Shown: positions 45,702-55,907 of the stretch, one piece after another
How the letters are laid out: every line of letters starts with the position of its first letter
Position numbering within the stretch: position 1 is the stretch's first letter
From: Sphingomonas sp.
GTDB taxonomy: Bacteria; Pseudomonadota; Alphaproteobacteria; Sphingomonadales; Sphingomonadaceae
Direction of reading: 5' to 3'
NCBI RefSeq assembly: GCF_025362505.1
Contig: NZ_JANYGG010000013.1
Coordinates: 1 to 64,000, forward strand
DNA length: 64,000 nucleotides
The notes under the pieces: model-generated
Seen by the model: only the letters and a program-made list of their open reading frames with translations
The model's database searches: none
Told to the model about the DNA's origin: nothing
Position numbers and translations under genes: made by a program

Positions 45702-48325
45702 GAAGCTCGCTCGTTTATGAGCCGCTTTAGGGCATAAAGCGCGTCGAGCGCTTCCCGCGGTGTCAAGGCGTCCGGGTCGAGCGCATCGAGCGCGGCATCG
45801 ACCGGGTCGGGCTCGGCGGCTGCGGGCGCGGCGGCGGCAAACAGCGGCAAATCGTCGAGGCCCGCGGCAATCCCGCCGGTCGCGTCGCGGCCGGCCTCGA
45901 GTTTGGCGAGGACCGACTTGGCGCGGGCAAGGACGGTCGGTGGCACGCCCGCGAGCCGGGCGACGGCGATGCCATAGCTGCGGTCGGCCGGCCCGGATGC
46001 GACTTCGTGGAGCAGGACGAGGTCGCCCTTCCACTCGCGCGCGCGTACATGGTGGAGCGACAGCGCATCGAGCTGGTCGGCGAGCCGCGTCAGCTCGTGA
46101 TAATGGGTTGCGAACAGCGTGCGGGCGCGGACCTGATCGTGCATCGACTCGACCACCGCCCAGGCGATCGCCAGCCCGTCGTAGGTCGAGGTGCCGCGCC
46201 CGATCTCGTCGAGAATGACGAGGCTGTTGGGGGTCGCCTGCGCGAGGATCGCGGCGGTCTCGACCATTTCGACCATGAAGGTCGATCGGCCGCGCGCGAG
46301 GTTGTCGGCCGCGCCGACCCGGCTGAACAACCGGTCGACGATGCCGATCTTGGCTCGCGCGGCGGGAACGAAGCTTCCGGCCTGGGCGAGGAGCGCGGCC
46401 AGCGCGACCTGGCGGAGGAAGGTCGATTTGCCGCCCATGTTGGGCCCGGTGATCAGCCACAGCCGGTCGTGCGGCCCGAGCGCGACGTCGTTGGCGATGA
46501 AGCGGTCGCCGTTCGCAGCGAGCGCGGCTTCGACCACCGGATGCCGACCGGCTTCGATCTCGAGGCACGGCTGGTCGACCAGGCTCGGCGCGCACCATTG
46601 CCCCTCGGTAGCGCGCGCGGCGTGACTGGCGGCGACATCGAGCCGCGCGATGGCGTCGGCGGTGGCGGCGATGGCTGGCGCGGCGGCAACGGCGCGGGCG
46701 GTCAGTCCCTCGAAATGGGCGGCCTCGGCGGCGAGCGCATGGGCGCCGGCCTCGACCACCCGGCTGGCTTCGGAATGAAGGTCGGGCGAGTTGAAGCGGA
46801 CCACCCCGGCAAGCGTCTGGCGGTGGGTGAAGCCGCTGTCTGGCGCCATCAGCGCATCACCATGCCGCGCGCCGACCTCGACATGGTAGCCGAGCACCGC
46901 GTTGTGGCGGATCTTGAGCGAAGCCACCCCGGTCGAATCACGATACCGCGCTTCAAGCCCGGCGATCGCGCGGCGGCCGTCCGACGCGGCGAGGCGTAGC
47001 GAATCGAGCGCCGCATCATATCCTTCGGCGATGTAGCCGCCCCTGGCGCTGTCGAGCGGCGGCGACGGGACCAGCGCGCTCGCCAGCCGATCGACCAGCG
47101 CGGCGTGACCGCCAAGGTTGGGCATGGTGCGGTCGAGCAGGGCAGGGCGCTCGACTTCGCCCTCGAGCTCACGGCGCAGGGCAGCGGCGGCTGCGAGCCC
47201 GTCGCGCAGCGACGCAAGGTCGCGCGGCGAGCCCCGGCCGGCGACCAGTCGTCCCAGCGCCCGGGCAAGGTCGGGCATCGCTTTCAGCGACTCGCGCACC
47301 CGGTCGCGGCGCAGCGCATCCTGATGGAACCAGGCGACCAGCGCGAGGCGGGCTTCGATTGCCGCGCGGTCGGTCAGCGGGGCCGACAGGTCGGCGGCGA
47401 GCAGCCGCTTCCCACACGCGGTGACGCAGCGGTCGAGCGTCGCGAACAGGCTCGTGCCGCCTCCTGAGCCGCCGCCCGCGCTGCGCAGTATCTCGAGCGA
47501 TTCGCGGGTCGCCGGGTCGATCGCCATGTGCGCCGACCGCGCTACCCGCCGGGGCGCCGCAAGGAACGACACCGCGTCCTTCTGGGTCGCGTCGAGGTAG
47601 GCGAGCAAGCCGCCCGCCGCCGCCAGTTCAGCCCTCCCGGGTGAGCCGAAGCCATCGAGCGTGGCGACGCCGAAACGCGCAGCCAGCGCGCGCTCCCCCG
47701 ACAGGCTGTCGAAGCCGCCCTTGCCGCGAGTCGACTTGAGACCGGGAATGCTTTCGTCGGCAATCGTCTCGGCGGGGGCCAGCCGCGCGAGTTCCGCCGC
47801 AAGCTCGCTTGGTCCGCACGCGATAAGCTCGAACCGGCCGGTCGAAATATCGGCTGCGGCAATGCCCCATTCGTCGCCCGCCCGCGCCACCGCCGCGAGC
47901 CAGTTCGCGGCCGCCGAATCGAGCAGCACATCCTCGGTCAGCGTGCCCGGCGTGACGAGGCGGACGATCGCGCGGTCGACCAGCGCCTTGGGCCCGCGCG
48001 CCTTTCGCGCCTCGGCCGGGCTCTCGACCTGTTCGGCGATGGCGACGCGGAAACCGCCGCGGATCAGCCGGGCGAGATAGGCGTCAGCCGAGTGGACCGG
48101 CACGCCGCACATCGGCACCGGCTCGCCCGCCGACTCCCCGCGCTTGGTCAGGGCAATGTCGAGGCATCCCGCCGCCGCCTTGGCGTCATCGAAGAACAGC
48201 TCGAAAAAGTCGCCCATGCGATAGAACAGTAGCGCGTCGCCGGCCTCGGCCTTGAGGCGATGATATTGCGTCATCATCGGGGTTTGCGCCGGTGCGGTCG
48301 GGGGAGGGGCGTCGGCGCGGGCCAT
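45698..48325 (-). CDS. mutS: DNA mismatch repair protein MutS
   Basis: MutS recognises mismatches and recruits MutL. The 875-residue protein has the mismatch-binding domain I ([20 protein letters not shown], then [20 protein letters not shown] with the Phe-x-Glu-type reading head). The connector, lever and clamp domains follow. The ATPase has Walker [21 protein letters not shown] (about residue 627), the Walker [21 protein letters not shown] and [17 protein letters not shown] 48325 is chosen from the domain boundary. The 1541-residue listed ORF is an antisense extension over the malic enzyme. It is the first gene of mutS-glnD. Confidence 0.97.
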   Translation of the reverse strand: MARADAPPPTAPAQTPMMTQYHRLKAEAGDALLFYRMGDFFELFFDDAKAAAGCLDIALTKRGESAGEPVPMCGVPVHSADAYLARLIRGGFRVAIAEQVESPAEARKARGPKALVDRAIVRLVTPGTLTEDVLLDSAAANWLAAVARAGDEWGIAAADISTGRFELIACGPSELAAELARLAPAETIADESIPGLKSTRGKGGFDSLSGERALAARFGVATLDGFGSPGRAELAAAGGLLAYLDATQKDAVSFLAAPRRVARSAHMAIDPATRESLEILRSAGGGSGGGTSLFATLDRCVTACGKRLLAADLSAPLTDRAAIEARLALVAWFHQDALRRDRVRESLKAMPDLARALGRLVAGRGSPRDLASLRDGLAAAAALRRELEGEVERPALLDRTMPNLGGHAALVDRLASALVPSPPLDSARGGYIAEGYDAALDSLRLAASDGRRAIAGLEARYRDSTGVASLKIRHNAVLGYHVEVGARHGDALMAPDSGFTHRQTLAGVVRFNSPDLHSEASRVVEAGAHALAAEAAHFEGLTARAVAAAPAIAATADAIARLDVAASHAARATEGQWCAPSLVDQPCLEIEAGRHPVVEAALAANGDRFIANDVALGPHDRLWLITGPNMGGKSTFLRQVALAALLAQAGSFVPAARAKIGIVDRLFSRVGAADNLARGRSTFMVEMVETAAILAQATPNSLVILDEIGRGTSTYDGLAIAWAVVESMHDQVRARTLFATHYHELTRLADQLDALSLHHVRAREWKGDLVLLHEVASGPADRSYGIAVARLAGVPPTVLARAKSVLAKLEAGRDATGGIAAGLDDLPLFAAAAPAAAEPDPVDAALDALDPDALTPREALDALYALKRLINERAS

Positions 48326-48400
48326 TGGCGACAGGGTAGCAGCCCGGCCTCGCAAAGGGGAGGGGTGACTTGTGCCGCCGCCCGCGCCTAAGGCTCGTTC

Positions 48401-50680
48401 ATGTCGACCAGCAACATCACCTTCTCCGAAGCCGAGGCGCTCGATTTCCACTCGCGCGGGCGACCGGGCAAGATCGAGATCGTCGCCACGAAACCAATGG
48501 CCACCCAGCGCGACCTGGCGCTGGCCTATTCGCCCGGTGTCGCCGTCCCGGTACTCGCGATCGCCGAGGATCCGGGCAAGGCCTATGACTTCACCGCCAA
48601 AGGCAATCTCGTCGCGGTCATCTCCAACGGCACCGCGATCCTCGGGCTGGGCAATCTCGGCGCGCTGGCGTCGAAACCGGTGATGGAAGGCAAGGCGGTG
48701 CTGTTCAAGCGCTTCGCCGACGTCGACGCGATCGATCTCGAGCTCGACACCGAGGACGTCGACGCGTTCGTCAACGCGGTCGCGCTGATGGAGCCGAGCT
48801 TCGGCGGGATCAACCTGGAAGACATTGCCGCGCCCGACTGCTTCATCATCGAACAGCGGTTGAAGGAGCGGATGAACATCCCGGTGTTTCATGACGACCA
48901 GCATGGCACAGCGATCATCACTGCCGCTGGCCTCATCAACGCCTGCCTGCTGACGGGTCGCGAACTTAGGGACATCCGTGTCGTCGTCAACGGTGCCGGC
49001 GCGGCGGCGATCGCGTGCACCGAACTGATCAAGGCGCTGGGGGTGCGCGGCGACCATGTCATCATGTGCGATCGCAAGGGCACGATCCGCAAGGATCGGA
49101 CCGATCTTGACCAGTTCAAGTCGGCCCACGCGGTTGATACCGACGCACAAAACCTCCACGAGGCGCTGGTCGGGGCCGATGTGTTCCTTGGTCTGTCGGC
49201 GGCGGGGGCGCTCAAGCCCGAGATGATGATGAAGATGGCGCCGAGCCCGATCATCTTCGCGATGGCCAATCCCGACCCCGAGATCAGCCCGCCCGACGCC
49301 AAGGCGGCGCGGCCCGACGCGATCGTCGCCACCGGGCGTTCGGATTATCCCAACCAGGTCAACAACGTGCTCGGTTTCCCGTTCATCTTTCGCGGCGCGC
49401 TCGATGTGCGCGCGAGCGCGATCAACGACGCGATGAAGATCGCCGCTGCCAATGCCCTCGCCGAACTCGCGCGCGAGCCGGTGCCAGAAGAAGTCGCCAT
49501 CGCCTATGGCGGCGCCGAGCAGCATTTCGGACCGGAATATATCATCCCGGCGCCGTTCGATCCGCGCTTGATCGAGGTCATCCCGGCGGCGGTCGCGCAG
49601 GCGGCGATGGACAGCGGAGTGGCGCGCAAGCCGATCGCCGACATGGTTGCCTATCGCAGCCAGCTTCGCGCGCGCCTCAACCCGACCGCGTCGGTACTCA
49701 GCCTCGCCTTCCAGGCCGCCCAGTCGAACCCCAAGCGGGTGCTGTTCGCGGAGGGCGAGGAACCCAACGTGCTGCGCGCCGCGATCGCGTTCAAGGAAGG
49801 CGGCTATGGCACACCGGTGCTGGTCGGGCGCGAGAAGGTGCGCGACATGCTTGCCGAGCTTGGCGTCGATCCGGCCGGTTACGAGGTGCTCAACAGCCGC
49901 AATTCGCCGTTGGTCGGGCGCGCGGTCGACTACATCTACGCCAAGCATCAGCGCAACGGCATGCTCCGCCGAGAGATTGAGCGGATGGTCAACCAGGACC
50001 GCAACACCTTCACCGCGGCGATGCTCGCGCTCGGCGAGGGCGATGCGATGATCACCGGCACCACCCGCCCGTTCAGCCAGAGCCTGGCGCAGGTCCGCAC
50101 CGTGATCGACGAGGAACAGGGTACGACCCCGTTCGGAATCACGATCATCGCCGGCAAGCGCCGCACGCTGCTGATCGCCGATACCGCGGTCAACGAACGC
50201 CCGACCGAGCAGCAGCTGGCGGCGATGGCGATCCGTTCGGCGGCGTTCGCGCGGCGGATGGGGCAGGAACCGCGCGTCGCGTTCATCAGCTACACGACCT
50301 TCGGCAACCCGCCAGGCCGCCACATCGCCGAGTTGCGCGACGCGGTGAAATTACTCGACACCCTCGCCACCGACTTCGAATATGAAGGCGAGATGGGGCC
50401 CGACCTCGCGCTCGATTATGAGGCGCAGCGCAAATATTACCCGTTCAGTCGGCTCACCGGACCGGCCAACATCCTCATCATGCCCGGGCTGCAGTCGGCC
50501 AACATCTCGTCGAAGCTGCTGCGTGCACTGGGCGGCGAGAATATGCTCGGGCCCTACCTGATGGGCATGGCGCTCCCGGTCCAGATCGCGCCGATGACCG
50601 CAAGTTCGTCGGACCTGGTGACACTGGCGGTGCTGGCGTCGGGCTTGGCCGACACCGCAGTTCGGCCTCGACCAGCCTAG
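48401..50680 (+). CDS. maeB: NADP-dependent malic enzyme with phosphotransacetylase-like domain
   Basis: MaeB decarboxylates malate to pyruvate, making NADPH. The 759-residue hybrid has the malic enzyme domains (residues about 20-410: [60 protein letters not shown]). A C-terminal Pta-like domain follows (residues about 430-755: [40 protein letters not shown]). In this enzyme class the Pta-like part is regulatory, probably an acetyl-CoA sensor, not a working transacetylase. Its TAG stop lies in a 20-bp remnant of the dispersed repeat, shared with convergent rsh. Confidence 0.95.
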   Translation: MSTSNITFSEAEALDFHSRGRPGKIEIVATKPMATQRDLALAYSPGVAVPVLAIAEDPGKAYDFTAKGNLVAVISNGTAILGLGNLGALASKPVMEGKAVLFKRFADVDAIDLELDTEDVDAFVNAVALMEPSFGGINLEDIAAPDCFIIEQRLKERMNIPVFHDDQHGTAIITAAGLINACLLTGRELRDIRVVVNGAGAAAIACTELIKALGVRGDHVIMCDRKGTIRKDRTDLDQFKSAHAVDTDAQNLHEALVGADVFLGLSAAGALKPEMMMKMAPSPIIFAMANPDPEISPPDAKAARPDAIVATGRSDYPNQVNNVLGFPFIFRGALDVRASAINDAMKIAAANALAELAREPVPEEVAIAYGGAEQHFGPEYIIPAPFDPRLIEVIPAAVAQAAMDSGVARKPIADMVAYRSQLRARLNPTASVLSLAFQAAQSNPKRVLFAEGEEPNVLRAAIAFKEGGYGTPVLVGREKVRDMLAELGVDPAGYEVLNSRNSPLVGRAVDYIYAKHQRNGMLRREIERMVNQDRNTFTAAMLALGEGDAMITGTTRPFSQSLAQVRTVIDEEQGTTPFGITIIAGKRRTLLIADTAVNERPTEQQLAAMAIRSAAFARRMGQEPRVAFISYTTFGNPPGRHIAELRDAVKLLDTLATDFEYEGEMGPDLALDYEAQRKYYPFSRLTGPANILIMPGLQSANISSKLLRALGGENMLGPYLMGMALPVQIAPMTASSSDLVTLAVLASGLADTAVRPRPA

Positions 50681-50697
50681 AGCCTGATCATGGTCTA
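50678..50697. repeat. 20-bp remnant of the palindromic repeat between two stop codons
   Basis: TAGAGCCTGATCATGGTCTA joins the left end (TAGAGCCTGAT) and right end (ATCATGGTCTA) found in the full element at 10229. Its first three bases are the maeB stop and its last three, read in reverse, are the rsh stop. Confidence 0.6.
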
Positions 50698-52785
50698 CAG
50701 CCGCTCCGCCGAGCTGACCGCATCGGCGTCGCGAAGGGCGGCGAGGATGGCGTGGAGGTGGGCCAGGTCGTGGACCTCCAGGTCGATGTGGAAGGTGTGG
50801 AAGCTGCCGTCGCGGTGAACCAGCGCCAGGTTGACGATGTTCGCCCCCTTCGCCCCGAAAACCCCGGCCATCGTCCCCAACGCCCCGGCGACGTCGCGCA
50901 GGATGACCGACAACCGCGCGGTTCCGCCGTCCGATCCGTCGCCCCAGGCGAGGTCGAGCCAGTCGGCGTCGGTGCCGTTGGCGAGCGTGTCGCAGCCGAT
51001 CGCGTGGACCTCGATGCTTTCATCCTCGCGGCGCAGGCCGACGATGCGATCGCCGGGCACCGGGTGGCAGCACGGGGCGAGCGTGTAGGCTACTCCCGCC
51101 GTGAGCCCCTTGATCGAGATGGCGGTGCGCTGTGACGGCGGGCGCGGGGCGATGTCGCCGCCGGCCGCGCCGGGCATCAGCGCTTCGATCAGCGCATCGT
51201 CGTCGACCCGCCGCTTGGCGATCGCGATCATCAACGCGTCTGCGTCTTCGACTTTGAGCTTCTTGATGGCGCGGGCCAGTGCTTCCTTCGCCAGCGGCGC
51301 GGGCAGCCGCTCGACGATCTCCTCGTAAATCTTGCGACCGAGCAGGACGGTTTCGTCGCGCTCTTTGTGGCGGACGAAGCGACGGATGCCGGCGCGTGCC
51401 TTGCCGGTCGCGACGAAGCGCAGCCATGATGGCTGGGGGTGCTGACCCTTGGAGACGAGGATTTCGACCTGGTCGCCATTGTCGAGCAGGGTGCGCAGCG
51501 GCACCACCCGACTGTTGACCTTGGCGCCTACTGTCTGGTCGCCAAGGTCGGTGTGGACCGCGTAGGCGAAATCGACCGGGGTCGCGCCCTTGGGCAGCTG
51601 GATCAGCTCACCCTTGGGGGTAAAGGCGAAGATGCGATCCTGGTACATCGCCATACGGGTATGTTCGAGCAGCTCCTCGGGGCTCTCGGCATGGTCGAGG
51701 ATTTCGACGAGATCGGAAATCCACGGCACCTTGACCTCGGTGGCGGGCTTGCCCTCCTTGTAGGCCCAGTGGGCGGCAAGGCCGCGCTCGGCCTGGAGGT
51801 GCATCTCGCGGGTACGCAGCTGGATCTCGATGCGCATCTTCGAATCGTGGATGACCGAGGTGTGCAGCGAGCTGTAGCCGTTGCGCTTGGGGGTCGAGAT
51901 AAAGTCCTTGAACCGCCCCGGGACCATCGGCCAGCGCTGGTGGATCAGGCCTAGCGCGCGATATACATCCTCGGCCTGCTCGACGATCACGCGGAAGGCC
52001 ATGACGTCGGACAATTGCTCGAAGCTGATGTGCCGCTCGGCCATCTTCTTCCAGATCGAATAGGGGTGTTTTTCGCGCCCCATGACGTCGGCCTCGAGCC
52101 CATGGTCGGCGAGGTGCAGCTGTAACCCCAGGCCGATGCGGCTGACGAGGTCGCCGCCGACTGCGTGGAGTTGGCTGAGACGCCGCATGATCGAGGCATA
52201 GGCGTCGGGTTCAAGCTGCCTGAACGCGAGCGTCTGCATCTCGTTCATGATCTCGTACATGCCGATCCGCTCGGCCAGCGGGGCATAGATATCCATCGTC
52301 TCGCGGGCGATGCGGCGTCGCTTGTCCTCCGACGGGACGTGGTGGAGCGTGCGCATGTTGTGTAGCCGGTCGGCGAGCTTGACCAGCAGCACGCGAATGT
52401 CGTCGCTCAGCGCGAGAAGGAACTTGCGCAAATTCTCGGCGGCGCGCTCATTCTCCGACTGCGCCTCGATCTTGCTGAGCTTGGTCACGCCGTCGACCAA
52501 TCGCGCGACCGAGGGGCCGAATAGTTTTTCGATCTGCTCGTGGGTCGCGACGGTGTCCTCGATCGTGTCGTGGAGGATCGCTGTAACAATCGTCTCGTCG
52601 TCGAGTTTGAGGTCGGTGAGGATGCCCGCGACTTCGATCGGGTGACTGAAATAGGGGTCGCCCGAGGCGCGCATCTGGCTGCCATGCGCCTTCATCGAGA
52701 AGACATAGGCGCGGTTCAGCAACGCCTCGTCGGCGTCCGGGTCATAAGCTTTGACCTTCTCGACAAGTTCATACTGGCGGAGCAC
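50695..52785 (-). CDS. rsh: Bifunctional (p)ppGpp synthetase/hydrolase (RelA/SpoT homologue)
   Basis: This is the single long RSH of alphaproteobacteria, controlling the stringent response. The 696-residue protein has the HD hydrolase domain (FSHPIEVAGILTDLKLDDET, ILHDTIEDTVATHEQIEKLF), which looks intact. The synthetase domain has FKDFISTPKRNGYSSLHTSV, then a TGS domain (FAFTPKGELIQLPKGATPVD), a zinc-finger-like TLAPCCHPVPGDRIVG, and a C-terminal ACT domain. GTG 52785 is chosen because homologues begin LRQYELVEKV. The next gene upstream, across the HxlR gene, is rpoZ; rpoZ and rsh genes are neighbours in many proteobacteria. Confidence 0.95.
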   Translation of the reverse strand: MLRQYELVEKVKAYDPDADEALLNRAYVFSMKAHGSQMRASGDPYFSHPIEVAGILTDLKLDDETIVTAILHDTIEDTVATHEQIEKLFGPSVARLVDGVTKLSKIEAQSENERAAENLRKFLLALSDDIRVLLVKLADRLHNMRTLHHVPSEDKRRRIARETMDIYAPLAERIGMYEIMNEMQTLAFRQLEPDAYASIMRRLSQLHAVGGDLVSRIGLGLQLHLADHGLEADVMGREKHPYSIWKKMAERHISFEQLSDVMAFRVIVEQAEDVYRALGLIHQRWPMVPGRFKDFISTPKRNGYSSLHTSVIHDSKMRIEIQLRTREMHLQAERGLAAHWAYKEGKPATEVKVPWISDLVEILDHAESPEELLEHTRMAMYQDRIFAFTPKGELIQLPKGATPVDFAYAVHTDLGDQTVGAKVNSRVVPLRTLLDNGDQVEILVSKGQHPQPSWLRFVATGKARAGIRRFVRHKERDETVLLGRKIYEEIVERLPAPLAKEALARAIKKLKVEDADALMIAIAKRRVDDDALIEALMPGAAGGDIAPRPPSQRTAISIKGLTAGVAYTLAPCCHPVPGDRIVGLRREDESIEVHAIGCDTLANGTDADWLDLAWGDGSDGGTARLSVILRDVAGALGTMAGVFGAKGANIVNLALVHRDGSFHTFHIDLEVHDLAHLHAILAALRDADAVSSAERL

Positions 52786-52900
52786 CGCGCCAGTGTGGCG
52801 GTTTGCCCCCCCATGTTGCAAGCGCGAAAGAGCCGGTTACGGAGCTGATGTGCCCGCAACTTCATTCCGCAACTGTTATTGTGCCAAATTCTGTGATCTA

Positions 52901-52918
52901 CTCCTCTTTCGAGAGGAG
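52901..52918 (+). promoter_or_regulatory. UUCG-tetraloop hairpin covering the Shine-Dalgarno of the HxlR gene
   Basis: CTCCTCT-TTCG-AGAGGAG is a perfect 7-bp stem closed by an exceptionally stable UUCG-type loop. The 3' arm AGAGGAG is the best Shine-Dalgarno for the GTG at 52931, 12 bases away. Folding would hide the ribosome-binding site. Confidence 0.6.
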
Positions 52919-52930
52919 CTTGTACCGCGC

Positions 52931-53434
52931 GTGACTCACCGTATTGCCGATATCGATGCGTTCAAGGCCGCTGCGTTGAGCTGCCCGTTGCCACCGGCGG
53001 TGGAACTCATCGGCGAAAAATGGGCTTTCCTTATCTTGCGCGGTTCACTCAACGGGCTCGTCCACTTCGAGGAATTCCAGGCGGGTCTCGGCATCGCGCG
53101 GAACATCCTGTCCGACCGACTGGGCAAGCTCGTCGGCGGCGGGATTCTTGCCCGGACTCCCGACCCCGATGACCGCCGCAAGGTTAACTATTCGTTGACC
53201 GCGAAGGGGGAGGCCCTGCTGCCAGTCGTCCTGGCGCTCAGGCAGTGGGGCGAGGATTGGGGGCATGGGCGGCAGGAGCGTTTGCTGGTCGACCAACTCA
53301 GCGGTCAGCCGATCCAGCGGATCTGCGTACTAGGACGAGACGGCCGCGAATTGTCGGTCCGTGATCTGAAATGGGTCAGCCGCGCCGAAGCGGATGCGGC
53401 GCGCGGGGTGGCCAGCTTAGCGGCCAACGCTTGA
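52931..53434 (+). CDS. HxlR/winged-helix transcriptional regulator
   Basis: This 167-residue regulator has the HxlR-type winged helix-turn-helix: CPLPPAVELIGEKWAFLILR, GLVHFEEFQAGLGIARNILS, DRLGKLVGGGILARTPDPDD, and RRKVNYSLTAKGEALLPVVL. HxlR proteins respond to aldehydes, disulfide stress and other signals, usually as dimers. A conserved cysteine (residue about 18) precedes the helix, as in redox- or quinone-sensing members, but the signal is unknown. Its target is probably its own promoter, because no metabolic gene is adjacent. GTG 52931 is chosen because the family starts about 10-15 residues before the cysteine. Confidence 0.88.
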   Translation: MTHRIADIDAFKAAALSCPLPPAVELIGEKWAFLILRGSLNGLVHFEEFQAGLGIARNILSDRLGKLVGGGILARTPDPDDRRKVNYSLTAKGEALLPVVLALRQWGEDWGHGRQERLLVDQLSGQPIQRICVLGRDGRELSVRDLKWVSRAEADAARGVASLAANA

Positions 53435-53527
53435 CGCAACTAGGTCGGCCGTGACCGGCACCGCCCTTCACTACTTCATTCATATAACGCTGTGGTAGAC
53501 TATCGCTGAATGACCGGCATTCGGCGA

Positions 53528-53869
53528 TTACTCGTAGTCGCCGCCCGATGGGCTCGGACGCGGCGGGGCGGCGGCGGTGAGGCGGAGCGCCTCGGCCGAG
53601 TCGGCCAGGCTCGCCAGCTCGTCGGTCTCGTCTTCGTCGTCGACGCGCAAGCGCTGCAGGCTAGACACGATCGCTTCCTCGAGATGCTTCGGCTTGACCG
53701 TCGCTTCGGCGATTTCGCGTAGCGCCACGACCGGGTTCTTGTCGCGATCGCGATCGATGGTCAGGTCGGCCCCGCCCGAGATCTGACGCGCGCGCTGCGC
53801 GGCCATCAGCACCAGGTCGAACCGGTTGGGAATCTTGTCGACGCAATCTTCGACGGTAACGCGCGCCAT
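53528..53869 (-). CDS. rpoZ: DNA-directed RNA polymerase omega subunit
   Basis: Omega helps assemble beta-prime into RNA polymerase and forms part of a ppGpp site in proteobacteria. The 113-residue protein begins [20 protein letters not shown], followed by [40 protein letters not shown] and an acidic tail. ATG 53869 is the family start; the listed ORF extends upstream without reason. The nearest minus-strand gene downstream is rsh, although the HxlR gene lies between them on the opposite strand. Confidence 0.95.
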   Translation of the reverse strand: MARVTVEDCVDKIPNRFDLVLMAAQRARQISGGADLTIDRDRDKNPVVALREIAEATVKPKHLEEAIVSSLQRLRVDDEDETDELASLADSAEALRLTAAAPPRPSPSGGDYE

Positions 53870-53997
53870 GGGTCGCCTCGCGGGTGAAGTGGATTCGGCA
53901 ATGCCGGAAAGCGAAGGCAACTAGGGAGGGGGCGCCGCAAAGTCAACGAAAAGGGTCCGCTTGCCTTGGCGGGCGAGCCGCCCCACACAACGACGCC

Positions 53998-55170
53998 ATG
54001 GCCGGCCCGACCGCAAGCGACCGCACCGTCACGATCGACGGCAACCAGCTGACCCTGCTGACCGAAGGGCCGCAGCGGCTGGCTGCGCTGCTCGGGCTTA
54101 TCGATGGCGCGAAGAAAAGCCTGCGCTTGCTATACTATATCTACACCGCCGACCGTTCGGGCGAGCAGGTCCGCGATGCGCTGATTCGCGCGGTCGATCG
54201 CGGAGTTGGTGTCGCACTACTGATCGACGGCTTCGGCAGCGGCAAGACGCCCGAAAACTATTTCCAGGATCTGCATGCCAAGGGCGCGCGCTTCTGCCGC
54301 TTCAATCCAGCCTATGGTCGCCGCTACCTTTTGCGCAATCACCAGAAACTGGCGCTTGCCGATTGCGAGACCGACAATTGCCGCGTCCTGATCGGCGGGT
54401 TCAATGTCGAGGACAGCTATTTCGGCACCGTCGAAGAAGGCGCGTGGCGTGACATCGGCTTAATCGTCGAAGGACCCGTCGCGCGACGCCTTGGACCATA
54501 TTACGACGCGCTGATGGGTTGGGCGCAGCACAAAGGCGCGCGGTTAAAAGCGTTGAGGGGTGTCGTGCGCCATTTCTCCGAAGGCGATGGTAAGTTGCAA
54601 TGGCAGTTTGGAGGACCGATGCAGCGCAAGTCACCGTGGACGCTCGCCACGGTCCATGACCTCGCCCAGGCCAAAAACCTCGACATGATCGCGGCCTATT
54701 TCGCGCCGATGGCAAGTATGCTCAGCCGCATCGCGAGGGTTGCAAGCACCGGCGGCCGAGTGCGGGTGGTCACCGCGAGCAAGTCCGACAATCGCGCGAC
54801 GATCGACGCGGCGCGCTTCACCTATTCAAGGCTGCTGCGCCGGCGGGTCGAGATGTTTGAATATCTGCCGACCAAGCTTCATTCAAAGCTTCTGATCATG
54901 GACAACGTGGTTCACATCGGCTCTTCGAACTTCGATATTCGCAGCCTCTATCTCAACATGGAAATGATGCTGCGCGTCGACGATCCCGACTTTGCGATGA
55001 TGATGCGCGGCTATTTCGAGCACGAGATCGGCGATTCGATCGCGGTCACGGCGAAGGTCCACAAGGACCGCGGCAACTGGTTCGAGCGGATCCGCTGGTG
55101 GATCGGGTTTTTCCTCGTGAACTCGCTCGATTTCACCGTGACGCGCCGGCTCGTGCGCCGCGAGAGCTGA
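53998..55170 (+). CDS. Cardiolipin synthase-like phospholipase D family protein
   Basis: This 390-residue enzyme has two PLD catalytic motifs: HQKLALADCETDNCRVLIGG (HxKx4D, about residue 117) and HSKLLIMDNVVHIGSSNFDI (about residue 300). Spacing fits bacterial cardiolipin synthases of the ClsB/ClsC group, which lack the two N-terminal membrane helices of ClsA. A hydrophobic C-terminal segment (IRWWIGFFLVNSLDFTVTRR) could attach it to the membrane. It converges with a phospholipid-methyltransferase-like gene, so lipid metabolism is plausible. A phosphatidyl transfer with a different acceptor is possible. Confidence 0.85.
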   Translation: MAGPTASDRTVTIDGNQLTLLTEGPQRLAALLGLIDGAKKSLRLLYYIYTADRSGEQVRDALIRAVDRGVGVALLIDGFGSGKTPENYFQDLHAKGARFCRFNPAYGRRYLLRNHQKLALADCETDNCRVLIGGFNVEDSYFGTVEEGAWRDIGLIVEGPVARRLGPYYDALMGWAQHKGARLKALRGVVRHFSEGDGKLQWQFGGPMQRKSPWTLATVHDLAQAKNLDMIAAYFAPMASMLSRIARVASTGGRVRVVTASKSDNRATIDAARFTYSRLLRRRVEMFEYLPTKLHSKLLIMDNVVHIGSSNFDIRSLYLNMEMMLRVDDPDFAMMMRGYFEHEIGDSIAVTAKVHKDRGNWFERIRWWIGFFLVNSLDFTVTRRLVRRES

Positions 55171-55173
55171 TCC

Positions 55174-55800
55174 CTATTTCTCGTCGCGCCACGCCCAGAA
55201 AAGCGTTGCCGGGGGGATATTGCGCCATTCGAACCCGCGCTCGATGCGTTCGAAGAAGGGCACGATGAAATCGCGCGCCTTGGCGGTGATCTGGTAAACC
55301 AGGAATGCGCCGCCGGGGCGGACGACGCGCGACGTCGCCGCACCGATCGCTTCGCCGACACCCGCCGGCAGCGTCGAGAAGGGCAATCCTGACAAGATAT
55401 AATCGGCTTTCTCGAAGCCATGAGCTGCAATGATTTTTTCGACATCGGCCGCCGATCCGGTGACCGCGATCAGCCGATCGTCGTCGATCTCGCCCTTCAG
55501 ATAAGCGGTGAAGTCCGGGTTCGTATCGATCGTGATCAGCGTCGCGTCGGCGCTGAGGCGATCGAGCACGGGGCGGGTGAACGTGCCGACGCCCGGTCCA
55601 TATTCGACGAACAGCTTCGTCGCCGTCCAATCGACCCGACCGAGCATCTTGTCGATGAGCCAGCCGCTCGACGGAATGATCGACCCGACCATCCGCGGAT
55701 GCTTGAGGAAGCCCTTGAGGAACTGGAGCTTCGGCGACCTCCGGTGCTTCCCGGCGATACGGCGCTGACCCTTAAGCGTGCGAGCGGTCGACAGGTTCAT
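55174..55800 (-). CDS. PmtA-like phospholipid N-methyltransferase
   Basis: This 208-residue class I methyltransferase has the SAM motif LFVEYGPGVGTFTRPVLDRL, ITIDTNPDFTAYLKGEIDDD and the post-I segment ILSGLPFSTLPAGVGEAIGA. The N-terminal basic helix region (RTLKGQRRIAGKHRRSPKLQ) and the KGFLKHPRMVGSIIPSSGWL segment are typical of Rhodobacter/sphingomonad PmtA and KsgA-like relatives. PmtA converts phosphatidylethanolamine toward phosphatidylcholine. Ribosomal RNA dimethyltransferase is an alternative, but the size and the SGLPFSTLP motif favour PmtA. ATG 55800 is the family start. Confidence 0.78.
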   Translation of the reverse strand: MNLSTARTLKGQRRIAGKHRRSPKLQFLKGFLKHPRMVGSIIPSSGWLIDKMLGRVDWTATKLFVEYGPGVGTFTRPVLDRLSADATLITIDTNPDFTAYLKGEIDDDRLIAVTGSAADVEKIIAAHGFEKADYILSGLPFSTLPAGVGEAIGAATSRVVRPGGAFLVYQITAKARDFIVPFFERIERGFEWRNIPPATLFWAWRDEK

Positions 55801-55907
55801 GGTAGCTCCGAGATGGCGGGAAGTTAGGTGCGTTCGCAAATGCGGCGCCGGTTGGCAAGGTCCCACGCCGCTTTGCGCTTCGGTCCGTCGCGGCTTAGGG
55901 GCAGGTC

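Noticed and set aside
45698-50323. 1541-residue ORF covering mutS plus sequence upstream
   Set aside because: Only the last 875 residues are MutS. The rest is antisense to maeB, so the start was moved to 48325.
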